The translations under genes and the position numbers were made by a program. Positions 1 through 12,073 of a stretch of 64,000 bases of DNA are shown here, one piece after another (positions within the stretch are counted from its first letter, which is position 1; the number at the start of each line of letters is the position of its first letter). This DNA comes from Fratercula arctica (taxonomy: Eukaryota > Chordata > Aves > Charadriiformes > Alcidae), in NCBI GenBank assembly GCA_947846985.1, contig CANTUZ010000001.1:35116727-35180726 (forward strand), in the 5' to 3' direction. The notes beneath the pieces were generated by a model, which was not told the DNA's origin, ran no database searches, and saw nothing but the letters and a program-made list of their open reading frames with translations.

Positions 1-3000
1 AAAACCCAAGCCACAACAGGCATGCTGAGTACTGTCATTACTAATTTTAGGTTGGAAGTCTTTTTAGCTAAGAGTATGATCATGTTTGTGGAAATGTGGA
101 GCAGAAAGAGTTTGTCCATTTACAGAAAAGTCACCTTTAGTGCTTCAGAATCAAAACCCAGTGCAAGAAATATGCAAAATCTGGCTTACGAAATCTGATA
201 TTTAAACTGTATTTGGTTGATCGTGTACAATCTGATACAAAGTAGCATTTCTGTCTAGGGAATTATTATTACTAGAAAAGCACTCATGGTGCCTAATCAC
301 TGAACAAAGTTACATTGGAGTACTGAAGTGACTTACTTTTTGTAAAGTGTTCAAAGATTCAAGAATGGAAAGCTATGTGAAAGAGTTATACATTATCTTC
401 ATTGGTTTACAGTACGAACATGGTTCTAAAAATTTTTCCTCTTCTTACTAAGAGTTCAAGCTGCTTTTAATTGTCAGGGCAATAGCTTTCTTTCAGACTG
501 AGATGGGCACTCCTGTCTTTTTAAAATCTATTTCAGGACTGAAAAAAGATAACTTAGTTAAAAATGAATGAATACAGAGGACACTATAAAGGTGAAATGG
601 ATAAGAAAGTTAATATAAAGTGACAGTGTGACTTAGGCATAAAATGTATTTTTTTCAAACAGCATTTTTTATCAAAATCTAGTGCTACCAAGTATATTCA
701 GATTATTTCAAGTGAAATAATATTAGGTCATTGAAAAGGGAAAATTGAAACACTTTCGGCAAATTCTGCCCTTAGAAGTACCTACATAGCTTATAAGGGG
801 AGAATTCAGGAGAAGGTGTGCCATGGCACTACAGCAAAACTTCCCCATAAGTCAGGAAGAAAAAAGCAATGTGTCTAAGTTCAGAAACAAGTTATAGCAG
901 TGGTGAAGAGTCTTTCTAACCTTGTGTAGAATAAAGATGATGTGTTAGCAAGGAGTCCTTTCTGGAGGAGGTTTCATTCAGAATGAAAACAACACCAAAT
1001 CGTATTTCCCTGCAAGAAATCTATCTACACTAGGATCTGTTTGGTAACCTGATGCAGTTTGTCCTAAATGGCACTTTTTAAAAGCTTTGGCAGGATATGG
1101 GCCTTCGTGAAACTGAACAAATGCAGTCTAACAGCATATCTGGAAGTCTTGTGCTGATATACCCTGAGTGTATCTGATACAAAAGGTCCTACCTGAACAT
1201 TTCTCACTTGACTCTCTGGATCAATGGTCCCCACATGAGGGTGTCTCCCCTTGGTCAAAGGCTTCACAGCAGCAGCTGAGGAGGGGAGAAGACAGCAGCA
1301 GCTGAGAGCCAGGGATTCCACTCAGCAGCCTTGCCCCATTGCCTCCTTGCACCTCTGCCTGAGTGCTCCAGCTTATCCCCTTCTGCCTTAGGGTTGCAAT
1401 AGTGCTGTGACGGGTCTGGGAGGCTGAGTGTGGCTGGAAGGCAATATTGAGGGGAGCCGTAGGGGCAAGAAGAGGAAAAATATAACTTCAGAAATTATTG
1501 GAAGCTAATATTGGAATTTTCTTCTTTCTCAGAACTGTCCATGTTTTCTAGCGAGTAACTCCTGGTTACTGAAAAACACTTAGATTTAATTAATTTTGCT
1601 CCACCTACAGTTCTGATTTTGAATATTGAGATGTATGAAAATGATTTAATGAAACTCTTTCTACTAGAGAAAAGTGGTAAAAATTTGAAGGAAAGATGTT
1701 TATCAATATCTGATATCTGTGACAAATATAAGAGCAATCTATTACTAGACACTAACTTAGGTAAGAAAGAACAGAGGGTTACTTGAGCCTAATTAGTATC
1801 TTGTAAATTCCTAAAGTGTCTTGAAGACAGAAATGATACCGTGGTGTGTGTGATCAAGGCAAAAAACTTTATAACTCACCCCAAAATAAATTAAAAAAAA
1901 AATAAAAAAGGATGCTGTCAAGTTGGGTTAAAGTTCTGAGAAAAGACTGCGAATAAAATACATTTTTTAAAAAGGGACTAAGTATGTAGAAAAATAGTTT
2001 TTTTCAGGTGATATGGTTCAAACTCAAATATCTACAGAGAAGAAAACTTTCCTGGCAACTACAGTTACAAATGCACATAAAATATTGTCTGAATACAGCC
2101 AAAGCTTCCTCACTTATTTTACCTAGTAATGGAAGCACAGTGCATTATTGCACGTGTTCTGTCATGCACACTCCCTTTGGATTACAGGGTGAAAAGTAAT
2201 TTTATCATATTTCATTTTACATGGCAGGTTTAGCCCTAAATTGACATTTAAGTACATAAAACAGAGCTTGGTTTTGAGAAATCAAATAAGAGATTGCTTA
2301 AGCACGTTTGTCCCATTTACGTTACTGAAACTCCAGCACAAGCTTGAAAACTCAACAAGAATTTGAGAGCTATTTTGAATAGGGAACCTTAAATTTTTGG
2401 TTTAAAACCTAGAAGAGGCGGGATATTTATCATTTGCTAGAGCCAGTGTTTAACAGTTATGAATATCAATTTGCTGACCACATCTGGATACCTGAGTTCA
2501 TGCAGCAAACTGTGGATAGCTTCACATTAGTCATTTTGTCTATGTGTGTTTTGGAGGAAAAATACAAAGCAAAAGAAAACTGCAAGGACTAAATAGACAA
2601 ATAAATTGCCCACTTCAGCATTTTAATTTTGCTGATAAGACTTTGAAGTTCCCAACTTATTTAGACGAATGCTGTTTTGGGGAACTGTCAGAGCACACAT
2701 GACGAGATGAATGAGATGGGGACACGTGGGTTTACACACTTGTTGATTCTACTTGGTTGGCGACATTTGTTCTCCAAAGCTGTATTGATAGCACAAAAAT
2801 GTCTTTGAGGAAAAAATATGAAATAAGACCCTGTTCTCAGGCCTTCTTCTTTCACACCTCTTTGACAGTGTGAAGAGGCATGAGAGTCAGTGAAAATAAC
2901 AGAGAAAATTTGGGCTTGTTAATTACTACTGAGCATATTACTTGCTCTCACGAGTAATTCCACTGGAATCAGGGTATAAATCACTGTGCTTGGTTGTAAA

Positions 3001-3510
3001 TGTTTTCAAGACTAAGAAGTCTTCTGAGTCTTTGGGGATATTTTGCTGTGTGTGTGTGTGCCAATTACACTTTTACAACTCATCTCTCTTGTGCGCGTTT
3101 TCCCAGCAGCAGCTCCCTTTCCTACTACGTTATGCTGGGCCAGCAGGCCACGGGATGTGCCTGTTAAGCAAGATGCCAATAGATTATGCTCAGAAAATTA
3201 TTTTCTTTTTTTTTTAAACAAAAAAAAAAAAGCGTAACTGTTTTTGGAGGTGGAGGAAGGAGTTGTGCAACGAAACCTCAGTTCTCCAACTCTTTTATAA
3301 GAAGTTTATTGACTGACCTTGCTACTTCAGCATATGTGGAAATCTTTTTGGAGCAAATGCGTGAAAAATAATGCAATGGCAGTTCATTGCAGTTGTATGC
3401 AAAGGCAAAGCTACAGGTTTAGGAGCAGGGTGCTGGGAAAACCTGACACTGTCTCTTTTGTTTCTGGTTGTATGCAATGGTAAAATGTTTCTGATTTACT
3501 CACATTGTTT

Positions 3511-3540
3511 AAAAAGAAAGAAAGAAAGAGAGAGAGAAAG
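3511..3540. repeat. GAAA/GA simple repeat
   Basis: Short purine-only microsatellite: AAAG units followed by GA dinucleotides. No sign that it belongs to a larger element. Confidence 0.85.
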
Positions 3541-3668
3541 TGGTCTGTTCTTTAGAGATGAGAGTGCTCCAAAACCCACAGTGGGTCTGAGGTCATAAAT
3601 AAAAGTTTGCATTTTGAGAGAATACTAGTACACAATTTAGGAAAAGTATGTCTGGGTCTATAAACCTA

Positions 3669-3700
<32 letters not shown>

Positions 3701-3704
3701 TTTT
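3669..3704. repeat. Poly(T) tract with two C interruptions
   Basis: T-rich run of about 36 bases. It could be the poly(A) tail of a minus-strand retroposed sequence, but nothing recognisable lies on its right-hand side. Confidence 0.8.
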
Positions 3705-5039
3705 AATTCTTTCAGTGCGTATTTTTTAGTATACAGACAGAGAAAACACATGTGACTATACAAACATTTTGCTATCACTGCACCTCACCAATGATAACTT
3801 CTAGCTGACCTGGACCCAAGTAACTTTTCACTGGATAAATTTGTGCTTGTAAGATATCGATTTTTTCTTTTATTCTATATCTGGGATACGTGTATTGTGC
3901 CGTTGGAGAGGGACATAACATTACCTATTGGCAGATGCTACTTAGCAGTTTACTTCTGTTTCAGATGCATATAAAATAGGCTCTTCAGACCAAAATTAAA
4001 CTGTTGCTCTCTCTCTAGAGAAAAAAAAAAAAGAAAATTCTCACAGATACATCTGGCACTCAACAGTCTCATCAGAGGACTGGAAAAAATCTATTCATTA
4101 TTAGAAAAATTGTCTATTGTTAATAGAGTAAGCAATGGATTCCTGTTCTCATCTCAACTGGGAATGAAGCTGGCTTGCCTGTTTGAACAGAGATGACAAA
4201 AAACATTTCTTGATTAAATTCACATAACATCTGCTTGCACAATCAATCCAGAATATCCTTATGTATCATACTATCTTGCTCTGGATTGAATTATATTTCT
4301 GCATCCAATGCCAGCAGAACTTATCATCTGTACACCGGCAGCCTGTCACTGCATCTAATGTGAACTTGGGACATATATTTGTCTCCTTGAGTATCTTCAC
4401 AGAGGACAGATGCCTTTTTACTTGTTTTTAACCATCTTTCTCTGTTTTTCAACTGAAATGATTCAAAAATCAGTTTCCATTTTTATTGAATCGATATGCT
4501 GCTGGTTTGACTACAAAACTAAATTCACATTCAGGGGGGAAAAAGGGTTTCTTAATCATTCCTTTTTCTTACTTTTTTCCTTTTCTTTTCCAAAATATTT
4601 ATTTTTATTTTAACTTTATTATTTACAATCAGAATAAATATGAATTCAAAAAGTTTCCTGACCAGTCCAGCATTTTGTTGCCACAGACTGTGATCTCCTG
4701 TGTCCTGTTTATTATATCAAAGCTTTAGCTAATTTCAGTGAAATTTAATAAGTAATTAATGTTATTTGTATATAAGCTAGACGCTTAAAAAAATCCAAAT
4801 GTACTGGGCCAGACCTTCATGTGATATCAGCTAGCAATGCTCTATTGACATTTGGAAGGTACAGATTAAACAGGGGAAGGTATTACTGAATGATCTTAAT
4901 TGTAATACAAAAATCAAAAATAGCTGGTGACTGTAGGAGACAGCTCTTTGCGCTAGCTATAGTACAAATGGAAGGTATTTCAAATTTTTACCTCTTAATT
5001 AAAGAAAGCAAGACTGGGAAGGGGAGTAGTCACAGACAG

Positions 5040-5146
5040 GTGAAAGTGTCTAAAGTCACACAAAATACCAAGGCTTGAACTGTGAATAAAACCTGTATTT
5101 CCTGAGTTTCTGCCTAATACTGTCTCCACTCTCTGATGCTGCCTGC
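5040..5146 (+). mobile_element. MIR-like ancient SINE fragment
   Basis: The order of short blocks matches the 3' half of a MIR-type core SINE: TAAAGTCACACA (for the family's AAGGTCACACAG), then TTGAACTGTG (for 'gaaccc'), then a stretch read as 'cctgagtttctgcctaatac' and a terminal GATGCTGCCT. Such SINEs are tRNA-derived, non-autonomous and long dead in amniotes. No promoter boxes or tail can be seen, so this is a worn internal/3' fragment. The alternative is chance similarity in a short A+T-rich stretch. Confidence 0.45.
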
Positions 5147-7538
5147 AAGGTAATGAAATGTGCTTAGACCTGCACCCCCATCTTTTCTTTCATATACTTC
5201 ACTGTATGACATGAAGGTTGAAACATTCTCAGTGGGGTTCTCAGTTGTGCATGTTCTAGTATTTAGGAACACCTGTACATTGGTACAGACAGCAGAGTGC
5301 TTGATTTGCAATGGGACATCAGAGCACATAAATAGCTTGTGATACACAAGGCACTGTCGGTGCCTGTAAATACCAGGGAAGCGTGCAATCGAGGTGACTG
5401 CATGAATGAGATAGATGCACTGTTTTGCAGGTGCAGTTTTGCAAAGCCAGGTGAGGGAAAAAGTCACAACACATGAATCATTTTAGCTCATGAGTATAAC
5501 TCTCTGTTGTCAATTCCAGTTCTGTTTGTCATCAGACAAAGACACGCAAGACAGTAAACCATTACAGCTCTGCATTCTTCTATCCCCAAAGGGCCCTTTT
5601 TAAAGAGGCAAATTGATTTTTGCCACCAGACAGTGAGTCATGCATACAAACTAAGAGAACACTTATGAATCCCTATATTCATTTCCCCATGGTGCCTGGT
5701 AAGGTGAGTTGCCTGATTTGTTTAAGAATAGATTTTGGGAAAGAAACAAAACAAAGCAAAACAGAAAACCCTAATGTTTTTAACCCCTGCCTCAAGAATA
5801 CAATATATCTACCAGCATTCAAATAAATGTTTTCACTCCCTATGGAGGCCTTAAATTTCTGATTTACACAGAATTGATGTGATCAAATGGTTTGCCACGT
5901 GCTATGTGCAGAACTTTTAAAACAAATCTTTACTTGGCTATTTTCAGGAAGAAAATGGAGAAGAAAGGAACAAAACCCGAGTAAGGGGGATTGATTCTGT
6001 TGCCTACACAGAGGCATCTAATGCCTTTTGAGACATTCTAAGGACCAAGATGTTCACACCTGTATCCTTTTACAGAAGCAAGTGGAGTCTAGGTGGGACA
6101 CTTTAATTCCTACAGAACCCTGTGGATAAGGGGAGATTTGGACCCAAAGAAATTGAAAGCAGACTGGTTAAACTGAGCATACCTATACTCAAAAACTGGA
6201 ATTGAATTTGTCCTACTCTTCAAATTGAGGCATACTGGATTTTAATAATTTACACTTCCTCAAGAAATACTTTTCTTGCTGCAAGGGCCTATGGTTTTGT
6301 TTCTTTTATTGTTTAGGATTATTTTTCAGTCATTTAATATACATATATATGGCATTTTGAAAAGACTGAATATCAGAGATAATTAAATATTACTGAGAGA
6401 GCTTTAGCTTTCAAGTTAGGCTTGTGAGCTTTCAGTGGTGCAAAAAGAGTGAACATAAAAAGCATCACTTAGAAGGACAGACCTGCAGCACATTGAAGGT
6501 TGCACCTAGATGGAGAAAAATTGGGCTTGTAGGAGAAAGCAGGTGGAGGCTGGAGAGAATGAAGCTTAGTTTCTGAAGTCTGCAATTGCTTTTGCTTCAG
6601 TAGCTCATGCCACAAACTCTGCATGCCCTTCTTGTCTTCCTCCTTTCTCCTTTTCTTTCATCAATAGTCACTGAATGCAGATAATGCCGATACACATAAA
6701 TAATGTATTTTAACTTGTTTCATTTCCCTGCAGAGATTCACATTCCATCCTAGTGCTGCATTTAGTTTTCAGTCAATGACTCTTTAATAAAGATTTATAA
6801 ATTTTACCTAAATCTCCCCAGTCTCTCATGTAAAAGATATTATTCCTCCAACAATAGTCAAATGCACACCTCTGTCCACCATCTTGCCCCAACTCCCACC
6901 TGATATGAATGCTCTAACTCACTTCTTGAAACTTACTTTCACTCAATACACTCGCTGGAGTTTACCAAACAGCTAAACTTAACTGACAACACCCACCCAT
7001 GTTTGGTCTGAGCTCTCTGCACTACTCACCTCTATTGACTAAATCTTCACTTTCTAGTGGGTGCTTGGACTCTGTAGCTCACACTTACAAACCCATATTT
7101 AGATGTCAGCAATCAGTAGTTGAATGCAGTCCAAGGTGTATACAATGTGAAGTTGGCTCTCAATCTTAATGTCTAAGGTCAGTGGTATAAGCACTGAAGA
7201 CAGTAAGAAAAAAATGAGTATGAAAATAGGACTGAATATTTTTGGTTTTGTACCTAAAATATCAGTTATTATATTTCAACAGATATAGCACTACAATAAA
7301 AAATCTGAGTATGATTATCACAACTCCCACTGTATGTCTTGAACAAATACACTATCTTATTCCTGTTTGTATGTCTGCAAATTCTGAAGTCATGGATACA
7401 AGAGGAAAAGATGCCAAATAATGTTAACTTTAATGTATGGTTGAAATGCACATCTTAAATAAAAATGATGAATACTGTGATCTGTTATAAAAATACAAAA
7501 ATGTCAAAGTGTCTTCTTCATATGCTATATAATAGGTT

Positions 7539-7577
7539 TTTATATATATATACACACACACACTGTACATATATATA
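7539..7577. repeat. Compound (TA)n(CA)n(TA)n microsatellite
   Basis: Alternating TA run, then a CA run, a short TGTACAT bridge and a second TA run. It is a likely polymorphic marker; alternating purine-pyrimidine DNA of this kind is also prone to unwinding. Confidence 0.9.
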
Positions 7578-7967
7578 GACCTAGATAAGAGTTAAAAGAT
7601 TTCTCATTTAGACCGGGCACAGAAGGGTAGGTTTTGGCCTACCTGGTGTAGCTGGTAGAACATATTGGTCACCTGTAGAGAAAGCAAGCTGCCTGGAGAA
7701 GAACTACGCAGCTGGTGTAGAATATCATAGCTCTCCTGTCTTCAGCTGAGCCCTAAAGATTCATACCCACTGAGGATCTGGTCTTGGATAAATAGCTACA
7801 CCCAGTTGGTTAGTCACCAGCTGGCAAACACAGTGCCCTCAATGTGACAGAGGAAGCACATTTCAAATGCCCTGCTATTGTTTTCATTTGCTTTAATGGG
7901 AGATGCACTTCACAGAACAGACATTTTGCTACACAACAAAGTAGTAGGAAGTCGGAGTTGCATACCT

Positions 7968-8020
7968 AAAATCACACAGAATTCTCTGGAAAGGTAAGAC
8001 TCCAGAGCCTATGTTTCTTA
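7968..8020 (+). mobile_element. Possible MIR-like fragment
   Basis: AAAATCACACAGA followed after about 20 bases by GACTCCAGAGCCTATG resembles the 'ggtcacacag ... gactccagagcc' blocks at the 3' side of MIR. The spacing implies a deletion of about 30 bases. The match is short and could be chance. Confidence 0.25.
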
Positions 8021-9179
8021 AACTTTCTCTGCGTAGCCCAGGATCCAGGCCTTTTTTCTTTCTTCTAGATGTTTTATATTTATACTCTTTCCTAAATTCA
8101 CAATGATCTTAAATATTTTGGAATATTCACAGATTCTAAATCTCAATGGAATGCAAAACATAGAACAGTGACAAAAGTCAAAGTCAGCTTTGTAACTGAA
8201 GAAGGCAGGCAAACAAATCTATAGACAACTATCAGTGAGTTCTTTAAAAATACAGAGGAGCAAATGGGATGGAGAAGATATACTGAGATGAAATTAGAAT
8301 AGAGAAGGTGAAATAAAAGCTGCTGATGAAACATAGGAAGGAGGCAGAGGATGAAAAGATACAGAGCAGTCAAGAAATTAGAAAATAATTAATGAAGAGA
8401 AAAAATATAGAGGCTGCACACTTCATTCTTATTAGAAAGGTGCAGCAATGATTTGATCAGGACAAAATAGAAACCAAATCAAATCTTCAGCCCAATTTAT
8501 GCCATACCTTTGAGAGTAGGTTGTATTTTTTATGTTTTCAGGAGAAGGATGCATTATACATTTTTGATTAGGATTGGAATATGAACCAGAGTAGTAACAA
8601 CACTCCAAGGAAGGGTCTAAAATGGAAATTAGCTATGGAATTGGAAGTAGATAATGGAAGACTAAATTATTTCAAAAACCATAATATTTTGTGTGAAATG
8701 CATTTTTTCTCAGTTGAGTTTCTCATAGGAAATTATACATATTAAAGCCATGAGTAGCAGATAGATCAAGAATCATATGAAGAACTTGCCCCCCATGAGA
8801 GTACATCCCAGGTTTATCAGCCACTCCTTGCCAGCCTGGGAACAGCTGGAACGAGTTGCTTTACTGATGCGTGCTGTCCTAATTCTAAATTTTTATTGTA
8901 TTTCAGCCTGTAGTCTGTCCAAAAGCAATCCAGTTTCTAGTATGGTGGTTCAGTGAAACTTGCCCCTAGGATATCTCTCATTTACTTCTTTTCTCTCAGA
9001 AAAAAAACCTCTTATACTCTTAACTGCCACTAAATACCTGCCATCTGTTTATGGCAGTAACATATCTTCACTTCAACTTTAGGATATGTATTGGAAAAGC
9101 CCTGCTTTTCACTGGACCATCCTAGGGAATATGTATTTTCTTTTTCCCAAGGAACAATTATTCTGGGGATGTGGATTCT

Positions 9180-9745
9180 TGTGGTGGGTTGACCCTGGCC
9201 AGCAGGTAAGCACCCACCCAGTCACCCACTCCCTTCCTCCACACTACAGTGGGATGGGGGAGTGAATCACAAGAACAAAAGCTGAAAACTCATGGGTTGA
9301 GACAAAGATAGTTTAATCAGTGAAGCAAAGCTGTGTGCACAAGGAAAGCAAAATAAGGAATTCATTTAGTACTCTCCATCAGCAGGCAATATTTTGGCAT
9401 TTTCTGGAAAGCAGGGCCACAACATACATAAAAGCTACTTGAGAAGACAAATGCCATAACATCCTTCCTCGTCCTGTCTTTTACCTTTTATTGCTGAGCA
9501 TGGTGTCATATATTGTTCAACTTTGGTCAATTTGGTTCAGCTGTGTCCCCTCCCAACCTCTTGCCCACTCTCAGCCCACTTGCTGAGTGGGCAGCATGAG
9601 AAACAGAGGAAGCCTTGATGCTGCACTGTTCAGCAATAGCCAAAATATTGATGTGTTGTCATCACCTTTTTAGTTCCATATCCAAAATACAGCACCATGT
9701 GGGCTAGCTACTATGAAGAAAGTTAACTCCATACCATCCAGAACA
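9180..9745 (+). mobile_element. Solo LTR of an avian endogenous retrovirus
   Basis: About 566 bases starting TGTGGTGGGTTGACC and ending AGAACA, so it has the TG...CA termini expected of an LTR. Internal blocks are shared in order and orientation with the element at 51,393-51,978: AAACTCATGGGTT, GCAAAGC, TTCATT, AAAGCAGGGC, ACTTG-GAAGACAAA, GAGCATG, CAGCTGTGTCCCCTCCCA and CCTTGAT. The flanking pentamers are ATTCT and GTTCT, a four-of-five match compatible with a worn target duplication. No gag, pol or env sequence adjoins it, so it is read as a solo LTR left by recombination. LTRs carry the viral promoter and poly(A) signal; no activity is claimed for this decayed copy. Confidence 0.75.
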
Positions 9746-10837
9746 GTTCTCCTGCAAAGTACAACTGGATAAATTCTGTTGTCACTTGTGCCAATGTTTT
9801 GAAAATTATTCCTATTCAAACCTGTAGGCAAATACTTTGGATTTATTCAGATATAAATATCAAGAGGAATAACTACCGCTTTTGATTGATTACTTCCAGT
9901 TGAGAAAGGTAGAATGAGAGGAGAATTAGGTATAAAACTTTCTTCTTTTTTTTTTTTTTTTTAAGATAGAAACTTGCTTAAATTAAAGTACAAGACCAGA
10001 AAGTGCTTTAGAGATACAGACCTAAAATAATTCCCAGTGATTTTCTTACATAGATCAGGAACGTTTCAATTTCTATTTAAGCGTTAGGAAAAAAAGGCAA
10101 GATAGATTCTTTTTTACTGTAGGTTAATTATTTAATTCTAATATTTCGCATGTTTATGATAGGTTTTTGCAGCGTTATTTAATCTAGAGACCTGCATCAT
10201 CTTCTGCTTGAATAGAGACAAGATTACTGAGTTTCAGTAACTAACAAGGAAACTAAATTTCAGAACTTTACTAAGAATACAAGAGGCTGTGGATAAATTA
10301 AGTTTCAAAATGATATTGCTATTGTTATAAGTCCTTGCAGTATGCCAGTATTCTTAAATGGTATGAGTTCTAACATTTGAACAGACTCTACAGCATTAAT
10401 CGGATCATATTTCTATTTTTACACCAAACATGCCTACAGAGGATAGGGAAAAATGAATCAGGTCTAAGGGGCTGGTATGATCCACTGAAAAGAATGGCTA
10501 TAGAAAATATCTGTGACAGTATTCAACAAGTGAATAAAATAATTCATTAGAATATAGTATATCAGCTTTTGGAAGCCTAACTGATACCTTGTCTGTATGA
10601 CGAATATTCTAAGAGATATCCAGCCAGTATACCTTAATTTTGACATCTTCACACCCGAAGGCAGTAACTACACAAGCAAGATTTGTACCCTCATCTTCAG
10701 TAAGAGAAAAAAATGTTCCTTTTATCCAAACTATATTGCATGTTTTTGACTCATATGCTTATCGGGATGCCTTTGGTTTGATGTATAAAAGTTTGTAATC
10801 CTTTTCCATAATAAAGGAATATTAGCTATTAGGAAGT
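9746..10837. other. No gene seen
   Basis: A+T-rich spacer between the LTR and the CR1 pile-up, with a poly(T) run at about 9,945-9,962. No exon or repeat recognised. Confidence 0.6.
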
Positions 10838-11020
10838 GTTCAACTTGCTGTCCACCAAGACCCCCAGCACCTTTTCTGCAAAGCTGCTTTGCAGCTAGTC
10901 AGGCCTCAGTCTGTGCTGGTGCATGTGTTTAATTCTCTCCATGTGTAGCACTTCGCGTTTCCCATTGTTGAACTCCAAGAGGTTTCTCTCTGCCCACTTC
11001 TCTCTGACCACTTCTCTGCC
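10838..11020 (-). mobile_element. CR1 LINE internal fragment (antisense)
   Basis: Read on the minus strand, this is the CR1 ORF2 segment just after the reverse-transcriptase catalytic core. On the plus strand the blocks are CAACTTGCTGTCCACCAAGA, CCTTTTCTGCAAAGCTGCTT, and the antisense of a 'hold the product of ... tgcaccagtacagg' type stretch ending near TGCCCACTTCTCTC. Neither the CR1 3' tail (expected to the left) nor the 5' part is present, so both ends were lost. It abuts an oppositely oriented CR1 at about 11,021. The two pieces cover overlapping parts of ORF2 and differ in subfamily-specific wording, so they are two insertions rather than one element with an inverted 5' end. Confidence 0.75.
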
Positions 11021-11786
11021 TCACTTCGGTCACAACAACCCCAAGCAATGCTACAGGCTTGGGGAAGAGTGGCTGGAAAGCTGCCCAGCAGAAAAGGACC
11101 TGGGGGTGCTGGAGGACGGCCAGCTTAACATGAGCCAGCAGTGTGCCCAGGTGGCCAAGAAGGCCAACAGCATTCTGGCTTGTATCAGGAATAGCGTGGC
11201 CAGCAGGAGCAGGGAAGTGATCGTGCCTCTGTACTCGGCACTGGTGAGGCCTCACCTCGAGTGCTGTGTTCAGTTCTGGGCCCCTCTGTACAAGAGGGAC
11301 ACTGAAGTGCTGGAGCGTGTCCAGAGGAGAGCTACCAAGCTGGTGAGGGGTCTGGAGACCACGTCATATGAGGAGAGGCTGAGGGAACTGGGCATGTTTA
11401 GTTTGGAGAAGAGGAGGCTGAGGGGAGACCTCATTGCCCTCTATAACTACCTGAAAGGAGGCTGTAGAGAGGTGGGTGCTGACCCCTTCTCCCAGGTGAA
11501 TAATGACAGGACCAGAGGAAATGGTCTGAAGTTGTGGCAGGGGAGGTTTAGATTAGATATTAGGAAGAATTACTTTGCTGAAAGAGTGGTCAGGCACTGG
11601 AACAGCCTGCCCAGGGAGGTGGTTGAGTCACCATCCCTAGAGGTATTTAAGGAACGTGTAGATTTGGCAATTCAGGGCATGCTCTAGTGACAGAGATTGT
11701 AGGGGTTTTTTTTGTGTGTGTATGGTTGGACTTGATGATCTCAAAGGTCCTTTTCAACCATGAAGATTCTATGATTCTATGATTCT
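11021..11786 (+). mobile_element. CR1 LINE, 5'-truncated 3' end
   Basis: A 3'-terminal CR1 copy of about 766 bases. It begins within ORF2 at the block CACAACAACCCCAAGCAATG, runs through the ORF2 C-terminal region and its stop, and ends with the avian CR1 3' UTR (GGTTGGACTTGATGATCTCA, then ATTCTATGATTCTATGATTCT). CR1 inserts by target-primed reverse transcription, and severe 5' truncation like this is typical. It is one of the better preserved copies in the window, because its coding part has no frame break. Confidence 0.93.
11024..11687 (+). pseudogene. CR1 ORF2 C-terminal remnant (frame uninterrupted)
   Basis: About 220 codons from the C-terminal part of the CR1 ORF2 polyprotein (endonuclease-reverse transcriptase), read without a stop or frameshift to the natural terminator at 11,685-11,687. 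Visible blocks include [73 protein letters not shown] and [20 protein letters not shown]. This region lies after the polymerase catalytic motifs, so the fragment has neither endonuclease nor reverse-transcriptase active site. The open frame extends upstream to an ATG at 10,923, but codons 1-33 come from the antisense CR1 fragment, so that N-terminus is accidental. Non-functional relic. Confidence 0.9.
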
Positions 11787-11836
11787 CTGGTCTGTCAAGT
11801 TCCCTCTGAATTAAGCATAACTACCTGGTGCATCAA

Positions 11837-11928
11837 TGTGGTGGACTGGCCCTGCTCACACCCAAGCATCCCCACAGGCACTTGGTCGCTGTCCTCACTC
11901 TCCTTGCCAGTAGGATGAAGGAGAAAAT
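11837..11928 (+). mobile_element. Possible 5' piece of an ERV LTR
   Basis: Starts TGTGGTGGACTGGCCCTGC, close to the first bases of the LTR at 9,180 (TGTGGTGGGTTGACCCTGGC), and ends AGGATGAAGGAGAAAATAG, comparable to that LTR's GGGATGGGGGAGTGAATC. It is directly followed by a CR1 tail, after which GTGAGAAAGCTCATGGG (12,090-12,106) resembles the next block of the same LTR class. That suggests one LTR split by a CR1 insertion. The first part alone is only about 90 bases, so chance similarity is not excluded. Confidence 0.4.
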
Positions 11929-12073
11929 AGAATCATAGAATCATAGATTATTTTGAGTTGGAAGGCACCCATAAGGATCATCGAGTCCAACTCCCTGCTT
12001 CTCATAGGACCACCTAAAACTAAACCAGAAGACTAAGAGCATCATCCAGATGCTCCTTGAACTCTGACAGGCA
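11929..12073 (-). mobile_element. CR1 LINE 3'-end fragment (antisense)
   Basis: On the plus strand it opens with AGAATCATAGAATCATAG, the reverse complement of the CR1 3' octamer tail, then TTGGAAGGCACCCATAAGGA and TCATCGAGTCCAACTCCC, the CR1 3' UTR in antisense, and TCCTTGAACTCTGACAGGC from the end of ORF2. At about 145 bases it is an extreme 5' truncation. It sits between the two pieces of a putative LTR. Confidence 0.88.

Larger units (their letters stand above)
1..5039. other. No gene seen; A+T-rich unique-looking sequence
   Basis: I find no coding exon, RNA gene or recognisable transposon here. All open frames are short (under 95 codons), start at chance ATGs and look like no protein family I know. 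Simple repeats occur at 3,046-3,060 (TG), 3,511-3,540 and 3,669-3,704. A very old repeat or a conserved non-coding element could be present without being visible by eye. Confidence 0.6.
5147..9179. other. No gene seen; A+T-rich sequence
   Basis: Only chance-length open frames, none with family resemblance. One dinucleotide repeat (7,539-7,577) and a possible SINE remnant (about 7,968-8,020) are the only structures I can support. Confidence 0.6.

Noticed and set aside
10838..11786. One CR1 with an inverted 5' end (twin priming)
   Set aside because: The inverted and direct pieces overlap in ORF2 position and differ in subfamily-specific wording, so two insertions fit better.
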